From Prevotella sp. tf2-5 (GTDB lineage Bacteria > Bacteroidota > Bacteroidia > Bacteroidales > Bacteroidaceae), in the NCBI RefSeq assembly GCF_900115435.1, contig NZ_FOWK01000012.1, positions 1 to 64,000 on the forward strand: DNA of 64,000 nucleotides, in the 5' to 3' direction. Of the stretch, positions 51,350 through 60,336 are shown one piece after another; position 1 is the stretch's first letter; each line of letters starts with the position of its first letter. The notes below the pieces were generated by a model that saw only the letters and a program-made list of their open reading frames with translations, ran no database searches and was not told where the DNA came from. The position numbers were made by a program, and so were the translations under genes.

Positions 51350-53002
51350 ATGAAGATACAAGACTGCAATCTGAAAGCATACGCAGATCAGCTTCAAAGC
51401 ATCCCCCTTAATAGGGTAGGCATTGACAGACTGATCCAAGTAGCATCATGTCCTGACGGTAAACTCGTTGAGGACGTGCAGCCAATCTTCGGTGCATTTT
51501 GTGAGTTCGTTACGTTCAATGAGTGTATTAGGCGACCATTCTTTGAGATTCTTAGCACCACTCTGAATAATAAGATTGGCAGTCTGTTTTCACTGCTATT
51601 AGCAAGCAACAAGCCTTCAATCTCTTTGACCTATGAAGAAGCATTTGAGTTCTTCATGCTTATAGGCAAAAAGCAGGTGCGTGACATACTCGATTCTTAC
51701 AAATGCAACTCTTTCACATATAATGGAGTCCTCGATGCCATTGCTAAAAAGGACTATGCAGCGTTCTTGTCAGCATTAGGCAGCACGGACTTTCACGATA
51801 TGATGGCGACCCTTTGGCAACTGCGCTATATCTTATTAGGTATCAAGTCATCTGGTCGTAATAATAGCAAAGGTAGATTAGAGAATTACAACCTGTGGAT
51901 TACAGGTGCAGACTTCTCAGCGTATTTCAGAGCGTTCACCTCTGTTTATGAAGATAAGTTTGTTGAGAACCGTGTGAAGTCCTATATCTCTCACAGTCTT
52001 GTAGAGAAACCACGCCGTCAACGAATAACCAGGGAACTTAACGATGACGAACTACAACAGTTATATTCCGCTACGACAATAGCCGATGGTCGTTACTATT
52101 CTGAATGGATTGATAAGTTCACGAAGATGTCATTTGACCAGTCGGGCATTGCTACATATCTCGACAGTATCACTAATTGGGATAGCGAAATTATAGCTGA
52201 TGGCGAAGTGATTGCACACCTTATTATAAAAATGGCGGTTAATGGCCATAAGTCTGAGTTAATCCAGCACTTCCAACTCGACCCGATTAAGTGTAAAGAA
52301 GGTGATGGTGATTGGGATGAATATTACTGTGACTATCATAACACCGACAAGCTGGGAGATTACATTATTATCTATACAGCAAAAATGCTCTCCATATATA
52401 ATAATGTAAAGAATGTGCTGAGTGATGAGGAAAGGTGTGTTTTAGAATGGCTCATAGGATGCTCACGATATACCAACTTCTTTATGAATGGTACATCTGA
52501 GGCTGAAATTGTGCCTGCCGTCGAATCGCCAATAGTTGAAGATACTACAGATACACGACCCCTGACACCTCCAGATATTCAGAATAGAAAGAGATTAAGG
52601 AATGACCTCCTAATCAACAGGACTTGTGAGTATCTGCAAAGTTGGTTCAAATGTGCAAACATCAAAGACATTAAGTTTGTGTTCTTCGGGATAGGCGAGC
52701 GACCATCAAAGAGTTTGGAGCTTACCACTCAAAAGAGCAATTTGTGTATGTTCATATCATACCTTATCGGTAAAAAGAACATTCAAAAGGAAACTTGGAT
52801 TCATTTTGCATTTTGTATTAACTTTAGAGGGAAACCTGTATTCCCAACAGATCCAGACGATAAGGCATGGGTAAGCAATCCACCTTCAGGACTGGCTAAA
52901 GCTAAAGACAAAGAGGAATACGAGAATAGCGGTTTTAGATTGATTTTAGAAAATTCGCTCAATCGTAAATTGACAAAAGAGGAACAGGAGGACGTAAAAT
53001 GA
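51350..53002 (+). CDS. Hypothetical protein (550 residues)
   Basis: No family recognised. The protein is largely helical and cytoplasmic. A TATTTTTG -7-like box (51314-51321) lies 28 bases before the start. A low-complexity stretch (VESPIVEDTTDTRPLTPPD) separates an N-terminal domain of about 380 residues from a C-terminal domain with IKFVFFGIGERPSKS and WIHFAFCINFRGKP. It is divergent from the XRE-helicase-methylase operon and might be part of it functionally. Confidence 0.6.
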   Translation: MKIQDCNLKAYADQLQSIPLNRVGIDRLIQVASCPDGKLVEDVQPIFGAFCEFVTFNECIRRPFFEILSTTLNNKIGSLFSLLLASNKPSISLTYEEAFEFFMLIGKKQVRDILDSYKCNSFTYNGVLDAIAKKDYAAFLSALGSTDFHDMMATLWQLRYILLGIKSSGRNNSKGRLENYNLWITGADFSAYFRAFTSVYEDKFVENRVKSYISHSLVEKPRRQRITRELNDDELQQLYSATTIADGRYYSEWIDKFTKMSFDQSGIATYLDSITNWDSEIIADGEVIAHLIIKMAVNGHKSELIQHFQLDPIKCKEGDGDWDEYYCDYHNTDKLGDYIIIYTAKMLSIYNNVKNVLSDEERCVLEWLIGCSRYTNFFMNGTSEAEIVPAVESPIVEDTTDTRPLTPPDIQNRKRLRNDLLINRTCEYLQSWFKCANIKDIKFVFFGIGERPSKSLELTTQKSNLCMFISYLIGKKNIQKETWIHFAFCINFRGKPVFPTDPDDKAWVSNPPSGLAKAKDKEEYENSGFRLILENSLNRKLTKEEQEDVK

Positions 53003-53031
53003 GAATGGCTAATAACTGTTGAATATTCAAT

Positions 53032-54696
53032 ATGAACAATAATATGGAGCTTTTGTATGTTGTTTCGCGTAATGGCAAACTCGGTTTTATCGATTATAAA
53101 GGAGACCCTGTAATAGGATATGAATTTACGGGTCTTATTGGCGGTTTTGGTAATCCTAACGGTTTGCTTATAGTAACCCAAGGAGAAAAGTGCGGGTTGA
53201 TTAACTCTAAAGGGTTAATTGCTCCCTGTGTCTATGACGCAATAGACTCACTAGTTACGGATGGATGTGTAACCGTTACTAAGGACAACAAAAAAGGTCT
53301 TATAGGAATAGATGGTTCCATTAGAGTTCCTTGTGACTATGAATATATAGGCTACGGCGATTATACGGATTTCATTCGTGTTAAACGTGATGGGAAATGG
53401 GGATTTGTTGATAAGTCGGGTGAGGAAGTTATACCTTGCATTTATGATGAAGTTAATGATTTTGCAGAAGGAATAGATGTGACATTCGCAAAGGCTGATA
53501 ACAAATATGCTATAATAAATAAACAAGGAATACTTTTGACCCCTTTTTGTTATTCTGACACTAAAGGATTCAGTGATAATATTCCTGTCGCTCCTGTTGC
53601 TCTTGATGGTAAATATGGTTGTATTGATACCAAAGGTAATCCCGTAGTTCCTTTTGTGTATTCTGGGATGTATGGGTTTAAGAATGGCTTATGCTGTGTT
53701 TGCATGGGCGAGAAATGGGGTTTTATAGACCCTAAAGGCCGTCTCGTAATACCCTGTATTTATGATGGTTTTTCCTATTTTGATTCGGATGGTATAGCGG
53801 TGCTATCAAAGGAAAAAGAAATATGTATAGTAAATAAAAGGAACAAGATAATCTCTGGCGTATTGCAGTTTTATGAAGATTATACTGCACTTAATGAGGA
53901 CTGGCCTTCTTATTTTCGTGAGGGATTAGGGAAAATAAAAATAAATGGAAAATACGGCTTTGTTGATACAGACGGAAATAATATCATACCGTGTAAATTT
54001 GATGAAGTCGGAGAGTTCAGATATGGTTTTGTTAAAGCAAGAATAGGCGAGAAATGGGGATTTGTTGATAAAACAGGTAACGATCTTACAGCATTTGATT
54101 ATGATAAAGTAGAAAGTTTCAGCCAGTCTTATGCCATTGTTAAGAAATACCATCCTATTACAAGAATATTGTCTAGCGGACTTATTGATAAGCATGGTAA
54201 TGAAATTGTGCCATGTGAATATAGTTATGTGACAGTAACAAATAGTCATCTTGAACCACAGGATAACGGTCTTAGAGGAATTGCTGACTTAAAAGGCAAT
54301 ATGATTTCTCCATGTATATACTCCAGCATAAAAGTAATGAATGACAATTATTATATCATAGGGACAAATAAGAAATATGGTGTAATCGATCTGTCTGGAG
54401 CAACAGTATTACCTTTTATGTATGACGAAATTGCTGACGAATACAATGGTCTATTCGTGGTCAAATTAGAGAATAAATATGGTGTCGTTGATTCCCAAAA
54501 TGAAATAATAATCCCATTTAGCGAAGATACTGCACCCCAAATATCTAATGGCTATATTATGGTTGGTTCAGGAAATGGTATGAACCATTTAGTTGATATG
54601 AACAATAGTCCACAGTCACAGGACTTTAGGTTATTTGGTTTTGTGAAACTTGGAGATTATACCTCATTTACGAGATTTAAAAAGGAGAGCAAATGA
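53032..54696 (+). CDS. WG-repeat protein
   Basis: A 554-residue protein built almost wholly of about 14 WG ([13 protein letters not shown]) beta-hairpin repeats, each followed by E-(V/I)-(I/V)-P-C-x-Y-D. No signal peptide. WG-repeat proteins are beta-rich scaffolds of poorly known function. It follows the 550-residue gene by 29 bases and is the last gene before attR. Its stop codon overlaps, by ATGA, a start codon for the ComM C-terminal half. Confidence 0.85.
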   Translation: MNNNMELLYVVSRNGKLGFIDYKGDPVIGYEFTGLIGGFGNPNGLLIVTQGEKCGLINSKGLIAPCVYDAIDSLVTDGCVTVTKDNKKGLIGIDGSIRVPCDYEYIGYGDYTDFIRVKRDGKWGFVDKSGEEVIPCIYDEVNDFAEGIDVTFAKADNKYAIINKQGILLTPFCYSDTKGFSDNIPVAPVALDGKYGCIDTKGNPVVPFVYSGMYGFKNGLCCVCMGEKWGFIDPKGRLVIPCIYDGFSYFDSDGIAVLSKEKEICIVNKRNKIISGVLQFYEDYTALNEDWPSYFREGLGKIKINGKYGFVDTDGNNIIPCKFDEVGEFRYGFVKARIGEKWGFVDKTGNDLTAFDYDKVESFSQSYAIVKKYHPITRILSSGLIDKHGNEIVPCEYSYVTVTNSHLEPQDNGLRGIADLKGNMISPCIYSSIKVMNDNYYIIGTNKKYGVIDLSGATVLPFMYDEIADEYNGLFVVKLENKYGVVDSQNEIIIPFSEDTAPQISNGYIMVGSGNGMNHLVDMNNSPQSQDFRLFGFVKLGDYTSFTRFKKESK

Positions 54697-55652
54697 GACG
54701 TAGCAGGTTAAGAACCCGTAAAATTGGTTATAATTTAATCATGATAGGACCACCTGGAAGTGGAAAATCAATGTTGGCAAAACGATTGCCGGGTATCTTG
54801 CCACCATTGTCACTGAGCGAAAGCTTGGAGACGACACAGATACATAGTGTGGCAGGGAAGTTACCTCGGGATACGAGTCTTATTTCACAACGTCCCTTCC
54901 GGGCTCCACATCATACTATCTCACAAGTAGCCCTCGTGGGTGGTGGCAACAATCCGCAACCTGGCGAGATCAGTCTGGCACACAATGGCGTTCTTTTCCT
55001 GGATGAGATGCCTGAGTTGTCACGCTCCGTCCTTGAGGTGCTCCGCCAGCCGTTGGAAGACCGTAGGATAACGATATCCCGTGCTAAGTACAGCGTGGAA
55101 TATCCATGCTCTTTCATGCTTGTTGCCTCCATGAATCCTTGTCCCTGTGGTTACTATGGTGACCCCACCCACAACTGTGCCTGTACCCCAGGTCAGATAC
55201 AACGGTATATGAACAAAATCTCCGGTCCCCTGCTTGACCGCATCGACATTCATTGTGAGATACAGGCAGTTCCCTTTGCGCAACTTTCGCAGATGCAGCC
55301 TGGTGAACCAAGTCAGATGATTCGTGAGCGTGTCATGAAGGCTCGCCAGATCCAGACGGAGCGTTTTAGCTCCCTCCCAAAACAGGTCGGGGCGGTGAAG
55401 GTCTATTGCAACGCACAGATGACTGAACGTATGCTCCATGAGTTCGCAGAGCCTGATGCTGCCTCTATGGATATGCTACGCATGGCGATGGAGCGTCTTA
55501 AACTCTCAGCTCGTGCTTACAGCCGTATTCTGAAAGTCGCCCGTACCATTGCCGATCTTGAAGGCTCCGAGAAAGTGCTGTCGCAACATATTGCCGAAGC
55601 CATCGGCTACAGAAGCTTAGACAGAGGTGACTGGGCAGAGAGAGGAGTATAA
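54693..55652 (+). pseudogene. comM: ComM, C-terminal ATPase half, with an element-provided start
   Basis: The first 15 codons ([15 protein letters not shown]) are from the element; from codon 16 the sequence is ComM. It has the Walker A GPPGSGKS (about residues 19-26), [20 protein letters not shown] with Walker [13 protein letters not shown] and the C-terminal Mg-chelatase domain ([19 protein letters not shown], key part SARAYSRIL). The ATG overlaps the stop of the WG-repeat gene and has AAAGGAG upstream. Joined to the N-terminal half the protein would be about 521 residues, as normal for ComM. Confidence 0.92.
54730..54740. mobile_element. attR, right junction of the element in comM
   Basis: Element sequence ends and comM resumes within this stretch. 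The shared ATAA (54730-54733) and AT (54738-54739) align in frame with attL. Excision at either would give an intact reading frame through the Walker A motif. Confidence 0.8.
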
Positions 55653-55746
55653 AAAGTATCATTATTGTACTGTTTTTCATGAAGAAATAAAACGACAGAC
55701 ATAGATAGTGAATAATTACAAAACTGCAACATTGTGAACTGATTCC

Positions 55747-55777
55747 TTTGTTATGCCGAATATTATTACTACCTTTG
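55747..55777 (+). promoter_or_regulatory. Promoter of the DUF1460-licD-dehydrogenase operon
   Basis: TTTG (55747-55750), 19 bases, TACCTTTG (55770-55777); 40 bases before the start codon. A very good consensus match. Confidence 0.75.
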
Positions 55778-55817
55778 CATCATAGATCACTCCTTTAATG
55801 ATGCTAAGAAGAAAGAG

Positions 55818-56723
55818 ATGACAAAGAATTGGATAATGGTGTTTAGCTGTTGGCTCTTAACCATAGGATGCGGAGCACAGCGTCCTGCGAAAGTGGAATG
55901 TGACATGGGACAGGCAATAGCATACGAGAGGGAATATACGAAAGAGGACAGTGCCTTGGTGGTGAAACTGCTGGACGAGGCGAAGACCAAGCGAGGCAAG
56001 GAGAACCGCATGATGTATTTTGGCAAGAAATTCTTGGGACTTCCTTATGTGGGGAGTACCTTGGAGAATGGAGACCATGAGCATCTGATTGTCAATCTCC
56101 ATGGACTTGACTGTACGACATTTGTAGAGACAGTACTGGCTCTCGCCTTATGTGACAAGGACGATACCCGTACTTTTGATGACTATTGCAACAACCTGGT
56201 GAAGATTCGTTATCGGAATGGAGAGATGACAGACTATACCTCACGTCTTCACTATTTCACTTGGTGGGGAGACGATAATGTGAAACTGGGTCTTGTGAAG
56301 GATATCGGGTTGATGGACGCTCCTTTTATGGGCATACAGAAAGTGCATGTCAATTATATGTCGACACATCCTCAGTTGTATAAGCAGTTGAAGAACCATC
56401 CGGAGTTCGTGCCTGTCATCAAGAAGTACGAGGATGAGACAGAAGGCAAGGAATACCCCTTTATCCTCAAGCAAGACCTCAACTGGCATCCGTCGACCCC
56501 ATTGGCGATGGTTCGTGATGGTGACATTGTTGCCATGCTGACCGACAAGGATGGTCTGGACACCCGTCATATCGGTATCGTCTTCTGGCAACAAGGTAAG
56601 CTACACCTGCTCCATGCCTCTAGTCTCTACAAAAAGGTGCTGATGAGCAAGGAGACGTTTTATGAGTATGAAAAGAAACAACCGAAACATACAGGTATCA
56701 GAGTGTGGAGAATGGTGGAATGA
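55818..56723 (+). CDS. DUF1460 lipoprotein, amidase-like
   Basis: A 301-residue lipoprotein (signal peptide; lipobox LTIGC, Cys about residue 18). DUF1460 proteins have an NlpC/P60-like fold and act on peptidoglycan or muropeptides. Visible parts are FLGLPYVGSTLE, the nucleophile region LHGLDCTTFVETVLAL (Cys about 98) and HIGIVFWQQGKLHLLHAS with the catalytic His. ATGA overlap with licD. Confidence 0.85.
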   Translation: MTKNWIMVFSCWLLTIGCGAQRPAKVECDMGQAIAYEREYTKEDSALVVKLLDEAKTKRGKENRMMYFGKKFLGLPYVGSTLENGDHEHLIVNLHGLDCTTFVETVLALALCDKDDTRTFDDYCNNLVKIRYRNGEMTDYTSRLHYFTWWGDDNVKLGLVKDIGLMDAPFMGIQKVHVNYMSTHPQLYKQLKNHPEFVPVIKKYEDETEGKEYPFILKQDLNWHPSTPLAMVRDGDIVAMLTDKDGLDTRHIGIVFWQQGKLHLLHASSLYKKVLMSKETFYEYEKKQPKHTGIRVWRMVE

Positions 56724-57505
56724 GAAAGATTACAGAAATCAAGGAATTGCGGGAAATACAGATGGGCATCCTCGATGATGTGCATCGCTTCTGTGAGGAA
56801 CAGGGACTGCGCTACTCGCTGTCAAGTGGTACACTGATTGGTGCCGTGCGCCATCAAGGGTATATCCCTTGGGATGATGATATAGATATCTATATGCTCA
56901 GAAGTGACTATGAGCGTTTCCTTAAGTCTTATCATGACCAAAACGGACACTATCGGGTACTGAATCCCAAGAAAGAGGATCACTACTATTATACTTTCGC
57001 CAAAGTCGTCGACCAGCGCACGAAGATGGTAGAGAAGGAGACAGAAGGTTATGAGATAGGAGTGTATATTGACGTGTTCCCCGTTGACTATGTGCCAGAT
57101 GACATGAAGGAGCGTGAGCGTATCTTCCGACTTAAGAAACTACTCTATAAGATCCGTCGATGCAAAATATCGCAATCGAACCCGTTATACTCCCGCTTGG
57201 CTTATTTGTGCTATCGTCACCTGCCCATCTCCGTGGGGATGCTGAACCGTTGGATTGACAGGTTGATAATCCAGCATAAACCGACAGACACCTTATGCCA
57301 CATGACAGAGGCAGGACCGCTCACTCCTAAAGGTTGTTTTCCTGCGGCTGACATGAAAAAAATGATGGACATGAAGTTTGAGGAACGTGTCTATAAGGTA
57401 ATGATTGGCTATGATGACTATCTCAGACGTACTTACGGTAATTATATGAAACTGCCGCCCGAAGATCAGCGGACGACACATCAGTTTGAAGCGTATTGGT
57501 TATGA
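56720..57505 (+). CDS. LicD family phosphotransferase
   Basis: LicD enzymes transfer phosphocholine or similar groups from CDP donors to surface glycans. The 261-residue protein has the family signature SLSSGTLIGAVRHQGYIPWDDDIDIYM (key parts GTLIGAVRH and WDDDIDI, about residues 35-58) with metal-binding Asp residues. The start is the ATG at 56720 overlapping the DUF1460 stop, not the upstream GTG. It overlaps the dehydrogenase gene by ATGA. Confidence 0.88.
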   Translation: MRKITEIKELREIQMGILDDVHRFCEEQGLRYSLSSGTLIGAVRHQGYIPWDDDIDIYMLRSDYERFLKSYHDQNGHYRVLNPKKEDHYYYTFAKVVDQRTKMVEKETEGYEIGVYIDVFPVDYVPDDMKERERIFRLKKLLYKIRRCKISQSNPLYSRLAYLCYRHLPISVGMLNRWIDRLIIQHKPTDTLCHMTEAGPLTPKGCFPAADMKKMMDMKFEERVYKVMIGYDDYLRRTYGNYMKLPPEDQRTTHQFEAYWL

Positions 57506-58503
57506 AGATTTGTATCTGCGGAGGAGGTAACCTCGGACATGTCATCACAGGTTTTGTGGCAGCGAAGAAGGATTACGAGGTCAGTCTGTTGACGCGTCGT
57601 CCAGAACAATGGAATAAGACGTTGCACATCTATACACCAGATGGCAAGACCATTGAGGGAACGCTACAACAGATTACTTCCAATGCGGCAGAAGTTATTC
57701 CACAAGCAGATATCGTACTTCTTTGTCTTCCTGGTTATGGCATCGTTGATACTTTACAGACAATTCTCCCTTACCTGAAGTCTCAGACTCCTGTGGGTAG
57801 TATTGTCAGCAGTACGGGTTTCTTCTTTGAGGCGATGAAAATACTGCCAGAGACGGTGCCCTTATTCGGTTTTCAGCGCGTTCCCTTTATTGCTCGTGTA
57901 GAGGACTATGGTAAGTCTGCTCACCTGTTAGGTTATAAGCCGTCACTGAGTATGGCAGTGGAGCGAGGTGATGGTGCTGTTTTGGCAAGGATCATTGAAG
58001 AGATGCTTGATACGCCTGTTCAGTTGCTTGCCAACTATTACGAGGCAAGTCTCACCAATAGTAACCCATTGTTGCACACTTCTCGACTATATAGTATGTG
58101 GCATGACTGGCATGAAGGAGTCGTCTATCCTGTACAACCCCAATTCTATAGTGACTGGACGGACGAAGCCTCCCAGTTGTTGATAGATATGGATGCTGAA
58201 TTCTTTCGTTTGTTGGAAGTACTGCCCGTCACCCCTGGTAGTATCCCTACTGTCTTAGACTATTATGAGAGTACGGATGCTGCTTCGTTGACACGTAAGT
58301 TGCATAGTATCGAAGCCTTCAAAGGTCTCCTTTCACCCATGAGGAAAGTAGGAGACGGTTTTGTTCCCGACTTCCAGAGTCGTTATTTCACAGAAGATTT
58401 TCCTTATGGTCTTGCTATCATCCATCGTTTGATGCAAGAACATCATATCGATGGTCCTCATATCCAACAAGTCTACGATTGGGGCAGTTCCCTTAGTGCT
58501 TGA
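57502..58503 (+). CDS. Octopine/nopaline dehydrogenase-like NAD(P) enzyme
   Basis: A 333-residue protein with a Rossmann motif CGGGNLGHV at the N terminus, ADIVLLCLPGYG (about residues 70-82) and a helical C-terminal domain. The family reduces imines formed between amino acids and keto acids, or related opine-like substrates. The start is the ATG at 57502. Its 3' end overlaps the convergent cytidylyltransferase gene by 31 bases. Its role with LicD is unclear. Confidence 0.7.
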   Translation: MKICICGGGNLGHVITGFVAAKKDYEVSLLTRRPEQWNKTLHIYTPDGKTIEGTLQQITSNAAEVIPQADIVLLCLPGYGIVDTLQTILPYLKSQTPVGSIVSSTGFFFEAMKILPETVPLFGFQRVPFIARVEDYGKSAHLLGYKPSLSMAVERGDGAVLARIIEEMLDTPVQLLANYYEASLTNSNPLLHTSRLYSMWHDWHEGVVYPVQPQFYSDWTDEASQLLIDMDAEFFRLLEVLPVTPGSIPTVLDYYESTDAASLTRKLHSIEAFKGLLSPMRKVGDGFVPDFQSRYFTEDFPYGLAIIHRLMQEHHIDGPHIQQVYDWGSSLSA

Positions 58504-60311
58504 ATCAAGCGGCTGTTATCTTCATGGTTGCGGACGGCAATACGCATATACTGTTTGTGGGGGGCAAGGCCAGGTTTCCCACTACAATCCCGAGTCAGGA
58601 TATTATGCTTCTTGAGCATATAGATGACAATCTCACTGGCAGTATAGGGAGGCAGTACTTCACAAAGGAAATAGTTAGCCTGGGAGGACATGACACGGAA
58701 GAAAGGGATGGTGCCCAACTGGCATCCGAAGTCGTCACGCTCTGCTACGAACTTGGCACAGGCGCGCTGGTAGTCTTTCTCGTATTTATTGTAAATCTGC
58801 ATGTAGAACTCTGCGAACGAATTGAGGTTCCAGATGCTCACCTCTTTCTTGATGGTGGCTATCAGCCCCTTGTCTGAGGAGGCGAGGATACCCAGACGCA
58901 ACCCTGGTACTCCAAAACTCTTTGAGATACTCTTCATCACAACCATGTGGGGATAGTCCTCTAATGTCTTATCGCTGAGCAGGGAGTTGGTGGCATAATC
59001 CGTGCTGAAATCAACGAAGCTCTCATCGACAACCAAGCGGATATGGTTGTCCTCGCACCACTGGGCAAGGCGCAGCACGTCCGTCTTGGGGATGAAGTTG
59101 CCAGAGGGGTTGTCTGGGTTGATGAGCATCAACTGCTGGATGCCTTTATCACCAAAGAATGCCATCAGATCGTTTGCCGTATAGCGATAGTCATCATTCC
59201 GTGGCACGTAGGTCACCTGCTGCTCTTTATCATAGCGATTAGGATATTCCTCAAAAGTGGGACGGATGAAACCGACCTTGTGAGTTGACTGTTCCATCAG
59301 TATTTTGATGAGCTCAGCGGCACCGTTACCAGGAACAATATAATCCTCGCTCACTCCAAAGCACTTGCTGGCAATGAGGGTGTTGACCTTCATACCCGAT
59401 GGATACTCCGTGAGTAGGATATCGAAGTTAGCACGTAGCTCGTCTTTCATTCGCTGACTGGGGAAATAGGGGTTTACCAGATAGCAGAAATCAAGCATCT
59501 GGGGGAAGCGCCAGAAACCGCCATAGCGTCCGTAGTATTTACGTAGCACGTCTTTCTCGTCAGCAAACAAAGCCTCGGCAATATCCAAGTCTTGCTTGTC
59601 GTCTATCTCATACCATTTCTCATTTCCGATAGGTAGTGCCTTCAACTCATGTCCGCTCAGGAGGGAGATGATGCGCAGCACATTTTCATAGTACTCATTC
59701 AGTCCAACCGCCTTGGTATAGGCATCGAGGAAAGGAACATATTTCTCTCTCAGGAACTGTTTGTCGAACTTATAGACATTGACAGTCTTATAGTAGGAAG
59801 AGACATCGTTGTAGTCGAAGGCGTCTTTAGAGATGAAGTTGACGATATTGTCATCGGCGTCGATGCGGACCATCGTACCATCCATCCATGTCTCGTATTT
59901 GGCAACGAGGGCAAGGTTCGGGTAGGGATTCTCCAGTATCATCTCAAAGAGACGGTCGCTGAGGATGAGGTCACTCTCGATGAGCAGGGTGTCATCCTCC
60001 TGTAATTGGTCTTTTACCAGTGACAATGAGTAGATATTGTTCGTCTTGTCGTAGATGGGATTCTCAACAAACTCTACTTTTAGCCCCTTCCTTTTGGAGG
60101 AGGACAAGGGGAGGCTCTCTATATGCTCACGGAGCTCTTTCCCCTTATAACCAGTGACGATGATGACCCGCTGGAGTTGTAACTTTGATAACTGTCCCAA
60201 TACCCGGTCAATCAGTCGCACTCCATTCACAGGAACCATACATTTCGTCTGGTTCTTCGTGTATTCTCCGAGTCTGCGACCCATACCAGCCGCCAAGATA
60301 ATCGCCTGCAT
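58473..60311 (-). CDS. Cytidylyltransferase fused to a class I aminotransferase/decarboxylase
   Basis: A 612-residue two-domain protein. Residues 1-240 are a nucleotidyltransferase (AIILAAGMGRRLGEYT, KCMVPVNG, LIESDLILSD), close to LicC-type CTP enzymes. Residues about 265-612 are a fold-type I PLP enzyme (INPDNPSGN, VVDESFVDFS, PLP Lys in SISKSFGVPGLRLGI) that recalls CobD/HisC-like decarboxylases. Convergent with the licD operon. One reading is phosphoserine or a related compound to a phosphoamine and then to a CDP-amine for LicD. A phosphonate pathway (PntC-like) is an alternative. A GC-rich palindrome (60081-60116) lies in the first domain. Confidence 0.75.
   Translation of the reverse strand: MQAIILAAGMGRRLGEYTKNQTKCMVPVNGVRLIDRVLGQLSKLQLQRVIIVTGYKGKELREHIESLPLSSSKRKGLKVEFVENPIYDKTNNIYSLSLVKDQLQEDDTLLIESDLILSDRLFEMILENPYPNLALVAKYETWMDGTMVRIDADDNIVNFISKDAFDYNDVSSYYKTVNVYKFDKQFLREKYVPFLDAYTKAVGLNEYYENVLRIISLLSGHELKALPIGNEKWYEIDDKQDLDIAEALFADEKDVLRKYYGRYGGFWRFPQMLDFCYLVNPYFPSQRMKDELRANFDILLTEYPSGMKVNTLIASKCFGVSEDYIVPGNGAAELIKILMEQSTHKVGFIRPTFEEYPNRYDKEQQVTYVPRNDDYRYTANDLMAFFGDKGIQQLMLINPDNPSGNFIPKTDVLRLAQWCEDNHIRLVVDESFVDFSTDYATNSLLSDKTLEDYPHMVVMKSISKSFGVPGLRLGILASSDKGLIATIKKEVSIWNLNSFAEFYMQIYNKYEKDYQRACAKFVAERDDFGCQLGTIPFFRVMSSQANYFLCEVLPPYTASEIVIYMLKKHNILTRDCSGKPGLAPHKQYMRIAVRNHEDNSRLIQALRELPQS
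60081..60116. repeat. In-frame palindromic element in the cytidylyltransferase gene
   Basis: C-rich then G-rich imperfect palindrome with AGCC (60082-60085) and GGCT (60113-60116) ends and an inner TCC/GGA core. It encodes SLPLSSSKRKGLK, a surface loop. Same type as the copies in ribD and prmC. Confidence 0.55.
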
Positions 60312-60336
60312 CTCTTATTGCTTTTGCTTTAGAAGA

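Larger units (their letters stand above)
15733..54738. mobile_element. Integrative element of about 39 kb inserted in comM
   Basis: Everything between the two comM halves. It is visibly more A+T rich than the flanks, has many short genes with phage and plasmid character, and starts with a large serine recombinase 0.2 kb from attL. Cargo includes replication and recombination genes, an SNF2/methylase module, umuDC and exported proteins. I found no relaxase, coupling protein, type IV secretion, terminase, portal or capsid gene, so it is neither a complete conjugative element nor a prophage. Confidence 0.88.

Noticed and set aside
15733..54738. Prophage or conjugative transposon.
   Set aside because: No capsid, portal, terminase, relaxase or Tra genes were recognised, although many ORFs are unknown.
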